DNA of 64,000 nt from Polytrichum commune (lineage: Eukaryota; Streptophyta; Polytrichopsida; Polytrichales; Polytrichaceae): positions 12,214,001 to 12,278,000 of the forward strand of contig OX485803.1 of assembly GCA_950295325.1 (NCBI GenBank). The letters are read 5' to 3'. Shown here piece by piece: positions 13,445 to 26,347 of the stretch. The notes beneath the pieces are model-generated. The model was not told the DNA's origin and searched no databases. It saw only the letters and a program-made list of their open reading frames with translations. Position numbers and translations under genes: made by a program. Positions within the stretch are counted from its first letter, which is position 1. Each line of letters begins with the position of its first letter.

Positions 13445-14866
13445 CACTCGAAAGTCTGTTATATCATCATGCTCGTGGCAACCAAAGTGCATGTGATATT
13501 AAGGAGTTTTGTAGTGTTAACATGGATGCGTGATAAACAAGAATTAGTGTAACATGTGACATTATGGATAACACATACTCAACATTGCGATAATGACAAT
13601 ACTTACAACAATGACAATGTGATGCGTGTAAGTGTGTGCTTTGGATTCTTTTGTGGTTTATTTTATTATCGAACCCCATCATATATGGGAGAGAAGTGTG
13701 ACAACAAAGAGTGAGATTCAAACTGAGAACATCCGTTTCCTAGGGTTTCGGGATATGAGAGGAGTGACATTAAAGAGGTTGACATGACGGAGTTCAAAGT
13801 GTATGTATAGGTATCCAAATTATTGCTACATTGGAATTAGGTATGTCTACCTTAGTCACTAGAAGACAACCACCAATCATCATTAGGAATTTGCAAACTT
13901 AGGCTCGCCGGCTCACTCGAAACTCCATCATATCATGCTCGTGGCAACCAAAGTGCACGTGATATTAAGGAGTTTTGTAGTGTTGACATGGATGCGTGAT
14001 AAGCAAGAATTAGTGTAACATGTGACATTATGGAATGACACAAACTCAACATTGCGATAATGACAGTACTTACAACGATGACAACGTGATGCGTGTGAGT
14101 GTATGGTTTGGATTCTTTGGTGGTTTATTTTATTATCGAACGCCATCGTATATGAGAGAGAAGTGTGACAACAAGGAGTGAGGTTCAAACCGAGAACATC
14201 CGTTTCCTAGGGTTTTGGGATACGAGAGGAGTGACATTAAGGAGGTTGATATGTATGACGGAGTTCAAAGTGTATGTATAGGTGTCCAAATTATTGCTTA
14301 CAGTGGAATTAGGCACGTCTACCTTAGTCACTAGAAGACGGGCACCAATCATCATTAGGAATTCGCAAACTTAGGCTCGCTGGCTCACTCGAAACTCCAT
14401 CATATCATGCTCGTGGCAACCAAAGTGCACGTGATATTAAGGAGTTTTGTAGTGTTGACACGGATGCGTGATAAACAAGAATTAGTGTAACATGTGACAT
14501 TATGGAATAACACAAACTCAACATTGCGATAATGACAATACTTACAACAATGACAACGTGATGCGTGTGAGTGTGTGGTTTGGATTCTTTGGCGGTTTAT
14601 TTTATTGTCGAACCCCATCATATATGAGAGAGAAGTGTGACAACAAGGAGTGAGATTCAAACTGAGAACATCCGTTTCCTAGGGTTTTGGGATACGAGAG
14701 GAGTGACATTAAGGAGGTTGATATGTATGACGGAGTTCAAAGTGTATGTATAGGTGTCCAGATTATTGCTTACATTGGAATTAGGCACGTCTACCTTAGT
14801 CACTGGAAGACGGGCACCAATCATCATTAGGAATTCGCAGACTTAGGCTCACTGGCCCACTCGCCA
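13445..14866. repeat. three tandem copies of a 466-472 bp unit
   Basis: The anchor CATGCTCGTGGCAACCAAAG recurs at 13468, 13934 and 14406, giving periods of 466 and 472. Copies two and three are closer to each other than to copy one: they share a TATG insertion in the GGAGGTTGATATG block that copy one lacks. Each copy carries a minus-strand open frame of 84-86 codons, but the frames differ at their ends. The upstream flank of copy one already contains ACTCGAAA, the junction sequence. Confidence 0.9.
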
Positions 14867-15814
14867 TTCGGTGCATGTTCCAAGGCAACCCTGGCCTGCT
14901 TGCTTTGGGAATCTGAGTACTAAAGCTTACCCTAGACCAAATGGCTTTAATTTGCCGGCACATTTCTCTGGCTGTCAGTCAACCCAAGTCAACCTCGGTA
15001 CACACTTCGAAGTGCACTTCCAGATTCCAGTCTCCAAGGCAACTTAAGCTAGCTACCGTGTATGTGAATGAAATAGTGCACAGCTAGCTGTGGAAACCTT
15101 GAATACTCTGCCCACTTGATGAGTAAACCCAGTTTTTGTACATAATTTAAGATGTGTCTCTGTTGCCAGAGGTAGGTACAGTACTTGGGAGACAGAATCG
15201 ACCTACCTCAACAATGCTACTAGAACCTAGCTACTCAAACGCATTCTGGTGAGAACATCTATCTCTCTATATTGAATTCGTAGAAGTCACTGTTCCAGTT
15301 TATAGGTTACTTAACAGGCTATGGAAGAGAGATTCACAAATTTGTTATGAGCAGGGACAAGAGAGCATACAATGGATCGAGCAACTAGTATTTGGTTGTG
15401 CAGACCTTGTTTCATGAGAGCTCAGAGGATACCACAAGAATTCCTAGCCATTGGCACATGCCAGGCTAGACATTGGTTTCCAAGTGATGTCTGCCTTGAC
15501 AATCAGATTCAAAGCCTCGCCACCTGAACCATTTTGTCAGCTGTTTCACAGCTGTGCACAGTAGACAGATGTTTCACTATCTCACAGTACCAGAAAACCA
15601 GGTTGCAAGAAGATTCAAGGGAAAGCAGTGCTTGGGTGCAACCATGAGAAGAAGAATCAAGGATTGCGATGAAAATGAGGGGAACATTATTACATTCGGA
15701 AATTCCGATGGTGCCATCTGTTTGAAGAAATAGCTTTAACTGTCCAAGTTGAATAAAAATTACAAAATTGAGAGGCTATGTGGGTCGGTCAAACATACAA
15801 GACCCCAGGACTAT
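14867..15814. other. region downstream of RPN3
   Basis: No gene is seen. The part nearest 15814 is expected to be the 3' untranslated region of the minus-strand RPN3 gene. No clear polyadenylation signal was fixed. Confidence 0.4.
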
Positions 15815-18800
15815 CTAAAACTCATCATCATCTTCTTCTGCAATATGTTTTGCAAGTTCCTGCTCTTGTTGCTGTCGTTCCCGTCGTTTCTCAGCACTCT
15901 CCAGTTCTTTCTTGTGAGCATCTGGAGGGAAACGCAAGGCCTTGACTGCTTCATTGTGTGTATTCAGACAAAATGCGATTCGAGAATGGAATGCCTGCTG
16001 GGGCTCCTGATGGGACCATATATACAAATTCCAAACACAGAAGACCACGAGTCAACACTTAAAATCTCGAGTGAAAATGCTCTAATTACAAGAATCTAGT
16101 AGACTTAGCAAACCTATCAGCCCAGAATTTTAGTTATAATTTGTCAACAGACGGAGCCATAACACAGGATAACCATTTCATTTCTTTGAATATGATGTTT
16201 TTGTGCTGATAGAATACATTCCCACTGAGAAGAACAAATGACACCCAGAAAGTCCTCCTGCCAAATCAACTCTGTCCATGTCCCAAAATTTTGCAGAGCC
16301 AATTTCTAAAATATCCTATGTTCCAATCACATTGATAAAATGAAACATGACACAACATTTAAGATGCCATACCTGCGTTGAGTAGATGTCACCAGTTTCT
16401 TTTGACTGCATCCAGCCTTGTGAATGGTCCACACTTGCATCAATGCCTCCATCACGAATGGCCTTGGTGACAATGCTTTCAGCATCATCAACAGCGGTTG
16501 CAGAGTCCAAATGTAATTTTGTGGCAACATCAACTAATGCAATTCGAGAATATGAAATACTAATATTCCGAAGACCTGTTCTGATCACATTGTGGCGCAA
16601 TCGCACGATAAGATTTTGGCTCTTGTCATCAGCAAAGACAGTAGCATTTCTCTCGGCCACAGACCGGAAAAGCTCCAAATCTCCAATACGCACAGCCTGC
16701 CATACAAAGGCATTCATTTGATTATACGATCCTTTAAGCTTTTCACTAAAGACTGTTCAACATTACTCCATATAGTAGAATGATTAGTAGACACAGGCAA
16801 GTTTTAAGTAGTGTGGTAGGGCAGAGATTCAGACATTGGTAAGCTCAAAGTAAGGTCTTAGCGCCTTGCGCATTCCTGGCTGCATAAATGTAGTACGTTC
16901 TGGAATCTCGCCCAAAAGCAGGCGTACAATAGCAGCCCACTTGGTACATTGAATCCTAAAACCTCTTGCACTGGCCGGTGCTTTCCGAGCTGCTTGGAGT
17001 AGGCAATCCTTTGCATCAGTATATTCCAGTTGAATTGTCCTTATTCTTCCCAGGTAATACAAGTATCGACAGAGCTGCCATAACCAAAGAACACTCGAAT
17101 TAGATAAAAATCATTTTCTCTTGTCTTGAAGATATTCGGTTATAAGTATTTCAAAATGCTTACTTGTTGGTTTGAGTGAGACTCAGAACGTTGAGTCTTT
17201 GAGCGGAGTTTTTCTGCTTGATCATACAAATTGTAGTGGAGGTAGTTGCGCAGCAATAGATTCAGAAGTGTCTCCTGCTCCACAGAAAACAAACAAGGAC
17301 TCATCACTCTTCAATACAAAAATAGTGCTCTGCATGAGTTTCTATCTGACATGTCTTGAGCCAGAACCTCCAATCTAGCACATGAACTTCTCTACACCAA
17401 TGTGATGTCCATATCATGTCAAAATCAAGTGGAAATAGTTAACTAAATCACCTGTCCTAACTCATCATGTCGTAGTGTTGCTGTCCTATGTAGAGCAAGT
17501 AAAGTCCTGAAAACAGAAATCAATATATTAGAAGTTTGTTTATTACACATGAATCCAACCTACCAACCGAAACCTGGACAGATAGTCATCAAAAACTTGA
17601 TAAATTGTCATACCCACGAATGTCTGCAAGAGAGTCTGTCAGCTCAAAGCTGTAGGAATAATAGAAGTAGATTCTTGCAGCCAGGACATCCAAAGTCCGC
17701 CGATTCAACTGCTGTAGCCTTTTCACTGCTGACATTGAGCAACTCTTTGCCTACAGTAAACCAAAATGACAGGAATGATCAATCAGCTGGCCTAAGTCAG
17801 ATCCTTGCCAAACCCTGTACATTTCTGCCTGTGGTTTGTTGGTTAGGTCCCAAAGTGTCCCAAAAACGTTTGGGCAACATGTATATGCATTGCAGTCTGC
17901 ACTTTTGAGGGAGTCAATTGTACTCAACGTGCAAATCCAAGTTAGTGAATTTTAACATTTAATTGATAAAAGCATCAATACCACCACATCCACTATTTAA
18001 CATCTACAAGCCTGTGCAGATTGGACATTGATGCACCTACGGTAGTGAAAAGGCACAAATAATCTTTGAGAATCCTACATCACCATCTTGATAATGTACA
18101 CAAACTTTAAGAGCACAGACTACAAAATAAACAATGCATATCTCACTATACATACTGATCACCCACCAACTCAAAATGACAAGGTCAAATCATCCTTGTG
18201 CTTGAATTCCACATTATTGGAGTATGTAGTTGAAATCATCAGAGCCTCAACATCTGGACCTCGACACTTGACCCAAAATACAATTACTTGGCTTATTTTC
18301 TTTGTGTAAGCATGGGAATCGACAACTTGTCCATGCAGAGGAAAGGAGTCAAAAAGGTAGGAAGACAGCTAACCTCCTCTATCTGCTTTTGATCAATCAG
18401 AAAGATGATAACCAGCAAGTAGGAGAACATCTCCACTTCAGGTAGCACAGACTGCCTATGAGAAAGTTGTGATTGCACAGATGTTGGAGGGCTGTCTACA
18501 TCCATGTCTTTCTCACTCTTGTCAACCTGGAGAGAACAAATTTTTTTTCAGAGAAATTCTGCACGTCATGTTGCCATTGTCTGATCCATTCCATGGACAA
18601 ATATATGGAAACCTTTAGGGTACAATTCCAATACAGTCTTTCAGATCCAACATACAAAACATTGACAACTTCCTGTATGCCATGTTGTTCAGATTCTAGA
18701 ATACATTGCAGAACAACATCAATGACATGACGCCTCTGCCACAAACTGGAACCCTCGACACTCTGAGATCAACTTGGATAAAGGAGGGCATGTCTGTTCA

Positions 18801-20004
18801 AGAGACTCAGCACAAGCACTACAAATTATGCAATTGACCTATTCAACTTTTCCAAATACAATTTGTTCACAAAGTGACGGCATTTTCAGAAGTGGTTCCA
18901 TGCAACATGTGCCAAGAACAGCTCATCATGAGGTAAATGCAGATACTCCACAAAATATTTATTATGCACCACATATATCTTTGCTAAGTGTAAGTTTTAA
19001 AACATGTTCCCTTATAATATCAGCACAATTTCAATAGTGACTTAAATAAATATAGACGAAAAGATACTGGACCAACACTCCACAATCCACTGGATTCATC
19101 AATAACATTGAATCAGCAGCTCGAATTGGGTCACTTGATGTAACTACAAATTAAAGTAGCTCAATGCCGAATTCTGATAAAATTTTGAACACTAACTCAC
19201 TTATGAATGTGAACTAAATAAGGGCAAAGAAAAACCCAGTTACTTGCCACAGGTAGTTTTATAATACAAATCTGAGACCAACTCTATTCCACAATTATGC
19301 TCCTCTACATATGAAATTCATAAATTGGGCGTCACCACAACGAGGGAACATACCGTGGCCACATAAGGCGACAAACGAGACAAAGCCTCGGAGCCAGGGG
19401 GCAGGGCATGCTTCAAAAATCCAGCTACGGTCGAAGATTTCAGCGACCTACGCACAGCAAGCAGCTGACGAATGGCACGCGCCATCAACCGCATCTCCTT
19501 GCTCGCCACCCCCTTCTCTATCGACGTGATTACCCCCTTCAGCTCTGCAATTCACACCGACATCCATCCATCCACCCATCCAATCATCCATCACCACAAC
19601 ATCCTCATCATCAATCAATCAATCAACCAACCAGCCTACCCCTCCTCCTTGATCACCTGACCTAAAACTTGTCGACCACTCCCACACTCGAAACCCTGAT
19701 CGACACATGATCACCTCACACAACGCAATTCACCAATCCCAACGACACCATCGCAGGCCATGTCCGATCAACCCTAACGAAACGGCAGCAGCTACATAAG
19801 CAGTGCCCCCCGAGCATGTGCAATTCGGAGTGGGAGCTTTTGACGAGCCTTTGTGACGGTGTGTAGGAAACCTAAAAATAGCGAGGTGCATGGTGTGTGC
19901 CTTGCAGAAGAGGGGCGGGCGGGAGTGGTAGTGAGCTCACGGGAAAGGGGCGAAGGAGGAGCGGGAGGCTCCGACGTCGACTTCATCTCTACGTCCTGCC
20001 CCAT
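15815..20004 (-). CDS. RPN3: 26S proteasome lid subunit RPN3, complete nine-exon gene
   Basis: Non-ATPase subunit of the 19S regulatory particle lid (PSMD3/RPN3 family), needed for ubiquitin-dependent protein breakdown in nucleus and cytosol. Exons on the minus strand: 20004-19941, 19544-19354, 18526-18374, 17750-17614, 17506-17452, 17274-17164, 17074-16835, 16696-16373, 16006-15815. They sum to 1467 nt, exactly 488 codons plus stop, the length I recall for Arabidopsis RPN3, and all phases agree. The N-terminus begins MGQDVEMKS. Exons 6-8 carry the helical repeat and PCI region, with family landmarks [38 protein letters not shown] and [20 protein letters not shown]. The acidic tail ends AEEDDDEF. 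All introns are GT-AG; the donor after exon 7 (GTCTGA) is weak but conservation requires it. Exon 1 is only 64 nt and ends at a good donor, GTGAGC. Confidence 0.97.
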
Positions 20005-22215
20005 GCTTGCTTGCTTGCTTCCACGAGAGATGTTTCGCTCGGTCTTCTGCGACGCCGAAGAGAGCGAGAGGTGCGAAGGAAAGGAGATGCTGGTGATGAG
20101 TGCTCGCTTAGTGCAGAGAAGAGGAATAGAAAGAGAGAAACAGAGAGAGAGGGGAGACTTGACTCTCAAAAATTGGAGGAGAGAGGAGGGAGGTTGTTCC
20201 CAATTAGGTCAGTAGACGTGCCTAATTCGGTTACTTATATAAAACGGGCACGTATATTTGAATGGTATGTGGTTAGGTTTGGCTCTAAGAACGAACATTA
20301 AAAGTAAACATGCGTTATAAAGAGGATGGATCATGTGCTCATGATATGATAACTATTTTAGGTTTAATAATCAACATAAATGGGGGGGACATATGTGACC
20401 ATTTAATGAGTGCAAGAATCTTCACTTTGATAATGAATAAGATATTCGTATGAGTTCCAAACATTATGAGGAAAGTTGTTATGGCTTCTAATTGGATTTG
20501 TTGATTATCTCATACGTACTAATCACGTGTTTTGTCCTTGGAGTGGACTCTTCATTGAAAACCTAAATGATGTGTGTGGGTGGCTATGAAATGAAGCCCA
20601 CACACGTAAATTGTATATGTACTAATGGTAGCTTTAAAAATGGACTCATGTGTTTTACTAAGTTTTTCAATTTAATGTGGTAAACGCTTGCACTACATAT
20701 ATGAAATCCAAATCATGAAATAAGTATGCTTATATTACACATGCAATCCTCTTTCACTTTTCAATGAAAAAAGTCGTTGAACATTTTTGTATCCCTAGTA
20801 TTCAACTCGTAATAATCTGGCCCAAAAACACATGTCAGTGAAGCAAAGGCAATAAAACTATAGCACATCGATGGTCAATTTTTACTCTAAAACTTAGAAC
20901 CCCCTTTGTATGTCTACCTTTACTCAAAAAAATTAATACTTTTTTTCTTCTAAATGTATAAAGTAGAGAAAAACAATACCTCTTCATTCCACTCGTTTTC
21001 CGGGTCAACCTATGCAATCAAAGGATGACATGGGCGGATCACATTTTTATTTATAGATCTACCAAACCCAAACACTTTGCATGCTTGTTGCCAAATCACC
21101 TTATTAAACAAACTTATGGGCCGAGTGAGACCCTATGAAACAAAGGGGGACATGATGAGTCACATGTACTTTACCTTTCTAAAGTTTGCATGGAATGGTT
21201 GGAGCTGCCTTTAATCACAAAAATTTAGTGTTAACTTGATGATAATTCCATCAACAATACAATTATGTTGATTTTCCATAACTGGTCATTTATCCATGTG
21301 GAAGACACCTCCAACAACTCTTGCTTTTTTTTATTCATGCAAACAACATTTCATCCATAACATATGGTTTACATCCATGAGAAAACCGATTATCAACCCA
21401 AGAAAGTGAATGATGAACTGCAAAAGCCATTTGTCATCCACTCTCCTCTCAATGGTTATCTAGTCCATCCATAGCCAACTGCGACCCGGTCTGCTTAACA
21501 ACAGAAACAATTAAGGATTCACAGAGCACCGAAACAGTATATAGCATAACTAGCATCCTCAAATGTCATATCACTACATACAACCTTTTGAATTCTATCC
21601 ATGGCAATTAGAATTAGAATTTTACTTGCATCGGCTTCAATACAGGTTTTTGTTGCAAGTCAATCTCATCTTCATAAATCGGGAGAGATTCGATGGTGGT
21701 AGAGTAGATGCGCTACAATTTAGTTACACATGCAGGTCGACCAGTACAATACATGGCTGTATGTTAGTGAAGACATAGCATTCCATAGCAATCGTCACAT
21801 CAGCTGTATAGAAGCAGGGAGAACATGTATACTCAAAACTCTTTTATAAAAAATTATTGCTGTATTGGAATTATATATACAAGATTAGTTTTTCATATCT
21901 GCAAACATTTTACTCCCTCTGGATTCTACGTTAGCGTGCACTTCGCTAGCTGATATTTACTCAGTGTTCACCATGAGTTGAATGCATCGCTGTGCTCCAT
22001 GCCCAGGCGAGCGACGTAGACTGTCGCTTGTTAGCCATTCGGATTCATGGTAGAGTGATCAATGAGGATTCAACTTATACAACTGCCTTATAAAAACATA
22101 AAGAACGGTATCTCGAAGACCGCAGTAGCTCGAAGCACGTAGTATCAAAACTCACGAGGTTCTGCAGAATGGAGGTCATCAAACGATGCTATCCTGTAGG
22201 GCGCGCATCCAAAAC
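20005..22215. other. spacer between RPN3 and HSP20-1, with an R1 copy
   Basis: The first ~200 bp should contain the RPN3 promoter and 5' leader (no TATA box chosen). An R1 copy lies at 20235-20530 with a short G-run at 20382-20388. From 20.53 to 22.2 kb nothing is recognised apart from the expected 3' region of the HSP20 gene. Confidence 0.5.
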
Positions 22216-22734
22216 TCAAGAGGACTCTTTCGGCGCTACCGCTGGAGCCTGGCCACTTTGTTCCCCTGATCCAGAGGTGCCTATCTCAATGCTGCGGGGC
22301 TGGGAGCTTTTAGTTTCCACTTTCGGCACTATGACCGTCAGAACTCCATCCTCCACCTTCGCTTTCACGGCATCCAGGTTTGCATTCTCAGGCAGCTTGA
22401 ACTTACGCATGAACTGACCGCTACTGCGTTCCACGCGGTGCCAGGTATCCGTCTTCTGCACTTCCTCCTTGCTGCGCTGACCGGTAATACTGAGCATCCT
22501 CCCATCCTCGACCTGTACACGAATGTCCTCCTTCTTCAAACCCGGCAGGTCGGCCTTGAAAACGTGCTCCTTCTCGGTCTCCTTCCAGTCCACGCTGGTG
22601 CTCGCCACAGCACGCGCGTCTCGAGCAAACGAATTGGCAGGGCTGGAGTCGTCAAACAAGATCGATATGGTCTGGAAGGGGTCAGGAAAATCGTAAAAGC
22701 TACCACGACCACCGAAGAAGGGCGTAAGTGCCAT
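22216..22734 (-). CDS. class I cytosolic small heat-shock protein (HSP20), copy 1
   Basis: ATP-independent chaperone that holds unfolding proteins during heat stress; 172 residues, no intron. The start at 22734 is preferred over an upstream ATG because it gives the normal short N-terminus (MALTPFFGGR) and has a good context (ACCATGG). The alpha-crystallin domain runs from about residue 48 (SVDWKETEKEHVFKADLPGL) to 139 (VEDGVLTVIVPKV). The C-terminal I-x-I anchor motif is present as IEI at 149-151, followed by a Gly/Ser/Ala-rich tail. A divergent paralog lies 8.2 kb away at 30936. Upstream it has a TATA box and heat-shock elements, so heat induction is expected. Class I cytosolic is inferred from domain sequence and the lack of a targeting signal. 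Confidence 0.95.
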   Translation of the reverse strand: MALTPFFGGRGSFYDFPDPFQTISILFDDSSPANSFARDARAVASTSVDWKETEKEHVFKADLPGLKKEDIRVQVEDGRMLSITGQRSKEEVQKTDTWHRVERSSGQFMRKFKLPENANLDAVKAKVEDGVLTVIVPKVETKSSQPRSIEIGTSGSGEQSGQAPAVAPKESS

Positions 22735-22953
22735 GGTCTCGAAGAGAAATGGATCGCAACCTAACAAGAAAGATCGCTATCGAACTCGATTGCAGCGCAA
22801 CTCTATCTAAAGAACCAGAAAAAAGAGCTCGATTGTATTGAGCAGATAGAACTCAACCAACTATCCTTTCGCTGTGCAGGCAATAACCGTTGTAGGAATG
22901 CGACAAGAATCGAAATCTGAATTCTCGAGTGACAAACTCGGTGGCGATGGATG

Positions 22954-22963
22954 ACTTATATAC
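22954..22963 (-). promoter_or_regulatory. TATA box of HSP20-1
   Basis: On the minus strand this reads GTATATAAGT, about 220 bp upstream of the start codon, which leaves a leader of roughly 190 nt. Confidence 0.7.
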
Positions 22964-23005
22964 GGATCGTTGGAGAGGAAGCGAGGAGTCTAGAACTGTG
23001 TGGGG

Positions 23006-23100
23006 AGTTCGAGAATAAGCTTAGTCGCGGCGAATATTTTTGTCTTGTGGAAATACTCGCGAGAATGCGAGGAAGGACCTCGAAGCTTCCCGGCCTTCGG
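23006..23100 (-). promoter_or_regulatory. heat-shock elements of HSP20-1
   Basis: TTCGAGAA at 23008-23015 and CGAAGCTTCC at 23081-23090 each match an inverted pair of the nGAAn unit (TTCnnGAA or GAAnnTTC). More GAA/TTC units flank the second (GGAAGG before, CCTTCGG after). They lie about 45-145 bp upstream of the TATA box, the usual place for HSF sites. Inferred from motif and position only. Confidence 0.65.
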
Positions 23101-26100
23101 ATTTCATCCACCTGTTCGTTCTGCCTGGCATTTGCATGTTTTCCGTTCTCCCCATAATCTAGGGTTTGGGGTTTTGTTTATTAAAAATCTGTACTATCAT
23201 GGAATGAGGGACAGAAGGAATTATTGTATAAGAGCGTACCTCATTCATCCAACATAAAAGGCTTGAAATAGTATGCAATCCGGAGACTACGTTTCTTAGT
23301 TGAATTGATACCAAAAGTAGTCCTAAAGAGTCCGAAGTAGTCTACTCGAAGTCATTTAAGATGAATCAACAACAAATCTGTAGGGGGTCAAGTTTATGTG
23401 GGATGGATGAGAGGTACGCTCGTGTACAATACTGAGAGCCTTCAATTTGATAAAGAGAATTTTGGATTGTTTTGGATGGAAAATCCCACATTTATGGGTG
23501 TAAATTTGAGTCACCCACCACAAAATTTTGAATCAAAATCAAATCCACGTCAATGGCTTGTATGCTCTTTAGAATTTTTGGATTTTTTTTCTTTTTTTTC
23601 TAGGTAAGTGTATAAGAATGTTGGATTGATATACATGTGAATGCATGGTATCAATAATCAACATCAATAGTGGTATTAAATAACCTACTGGTGGGTATGA
23701 ACATTATATATGTACCAATCAAGTATGTGACATTTGGTGGGTATCTCAAGCTGAGAAAACCTTTGTGTATTTGAGGTAATATTCGGGTTATTACCATTTC
23801 AAAACTTATTGAAACTAGAGCGATTTTACCTAGGTATGAAGGTAGGTGCATGGTATATAGATCCAAATGGTATCACAAAACATATTCTTAATTAATTGAC
23901 AGGGAATATGTGTAACAAAAAGAAATCCCCCAAAATGCATTCCTAACTTGGATGATAATGCCATTAGCATGAGTTATCTTTACTGCAACTTACCATGTGG
24001 CGTGGCCTTTGTAATTGTGAATGTGAACTTGATTAATGTGGTGATTCATTTATTATTTTCAGTTATTTATTATCAAATTACTATTACTAAATGGAATTAA
24101 CAAATTTCACAATATTATAATTAACTTAGTGGAAAGTTTCAGGGTAAAACAAGCAGTAGTAGTTTTTTTTACATGTAATTTAGAACCTTTTTATGATATA
24201 TTTTCTAAAAATAGAAAGTTAATTTATACACTGATCAAGGTCATGTTCATTAAGACAAATGTTGCTTCATGCGGTAAGTCATAGTAAATATCAAACACAT
24301 TACACTGTCTATGGTATTTAGTGTCACGTACATTTTTTGCAAAGGGCCTAAACTAGATGCCTAGAGGTCTCAAAGTGTCATGTCTGCTGATTGCCAATAT
24401 GATTTGTATTGTAACTTCTAAAGAGTGAAATTTTATGTACATTATCATGACATTTTGTGTAGCACATCGGGATGCTTGAGATGATAGTTTTGTGTTACAC
24501 AAGGGGAAGATATTACTGAGAAATACTAACTCGGGGAGGTCACTAGCGAAAATTGTAGAGACAACGTGCGATAAAAAATAAGGTCTAATATATTCATTGT
24601 AGATATTTTTTGCAAAAAATGTGCATATAATATAGGGGGTTTTAAAATAATGAAATATGTTTGCATGTAAAATACCATCACATATAACGGCCTCTTTCAT
24701 CTAGTACATGTAAAATAGCGTGGAAACAATTATTAGGGGTAGCGGGTCTAGGGTGGGGTTTGTGCTAGTGGATGAAAAGAGGTAATTTTCTATTGAAAAA
24801 AACATGGATTGATGACTTTGCGGGCTGGTTGGCTTGAACGTTATTGAACCAATGTATCCAATGTGGAGTTAATGTTCTCTATGTACATGCCACGAGGGAA
24901 AATTTCAGTGTGTTGTTTGAATTGCAATCTTCTTTCTAATTTTCTTTTGCAATATAAGTAAAATAGGATATTTTAAAACAATTCCCCCCAAAATTATAAA
25001 TATTGATAGGGTGTATTAAAACACAAGCATTTACCTTAATTTTGGAAAATACCATACCTTATAATATTTTCTACAAGGTAAATAGCCCCCCGATAAATAG
25101 GTCTTGAGCGCATGTGTATGCATTAATATAAGAGGGAGTGACCTCCCCGAGAATACTAATAACTAACATTTTTTGTATATTTGGACCAATCACTTGTCCA
25201 AAAATAACAAAGGGTTGTGCACTTGTGGGGATCAAAACATCAAATGACAACATCAAAGGCAACAACACAACAACACAACAACTACAACTGCAAATGTTTA
25301 TATTCCATGATTGCCAACCATCATATTTGTGTGATTTTGCGATCAAGTGTACATCATATTGGCAGTTGGAATAGTTCATGCACAAATCCAAATATACTTA
25401 AACCCCAATTCAAATGGCCAAGTGTCATCATGTGTTTACATTTTGGTATGCAAGAGGAAGGTGTTCTTGGGTATATTAATGCCAAGTGTCAATTGTGTGC
25501 ACTTTGGCCAACTTGTAGACCACGGTGTAACACATGCATGCACCTCACAACGCTCTTGAACATATGCATGTCATGACATTTGTAAGGCACTTGAATGCCA
25601 AGTGTCATGGGGTGACACAATTGAAGTCATTCATCTTTCGTGCAACCTTGCATGTGTCTCATAATAGGGAAAGTGACACTATTACACATATGACACAAAA
25701 TATCATAAACAATGTATTGACGTTATTTTAGCGTTTATTTCATTAGAAGTCAAAACGGGAAACATGTGAAGTGAAACTAATGTGGCTGAAACTAAGTTAA
25801 CAATAGATTACTAAGAGTTTCATTTAAGAAACTAGATAAACTTATCTATATACGAAGGTAACTCCCACTCTTAAAAATAAGGCATGGGGCCCAAGCTATA
25901 GGCAAGGAGGGCCCCGGGATAGATCACATCTGCCCTGAGCTAGCCCCCCCGCCCTGGGCACACCTCCTTCATTGCCCAGATGAAGCCTATGCTCCTTGCC
26001 CGCTCCGCCTGACTTTGGAAAATAAGATTGCCCTTGCATTTTTTAAGACCACTTATCCATAACCCATATTGAGTGCACTTCATCTTCAAAGTTCAAAATC

Positions 26101-26347
26101 CAATATGTATGCTCACTTCCATTGAGTAAATAAGCAATTGATTGGGATTTCATTTTCGAAGTGAAACCGTCAATACAACATGTGATTAACTTGGAAGTCA
26201 AAAATATTACAAAACCCTCATTAGCACTGAGGTTATAATGTTTGTGACTTACCATTGAAAGGATCTTTGTAATTTTAATTAAGTTTGATTGAATGTAATT
26301 AAGTCCAATTAATCCTAATTAATCCTAATTAATCCTAATTAATTATA
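23101..26347. other. gene-free AT-rich DNA
   Basis: No convincing gene. A GC-richer patch lies around 25880-26010, and short TCCTAATTAA repeats at about 26305-26345 abut the transposon remnant. Open frames (for example 24353-24700 and 25071-25576) have no recognisable domain and no splice support. Confidence 0.5.

Noticed and set aside
13467-14660. Three Cys/His-rich minus-strand frames as zinc-finger genes
   Set aside because: They repeat with the 472-bp tandem unit, have no regular C2H2 or CCHC spacing and end differently in each copy.
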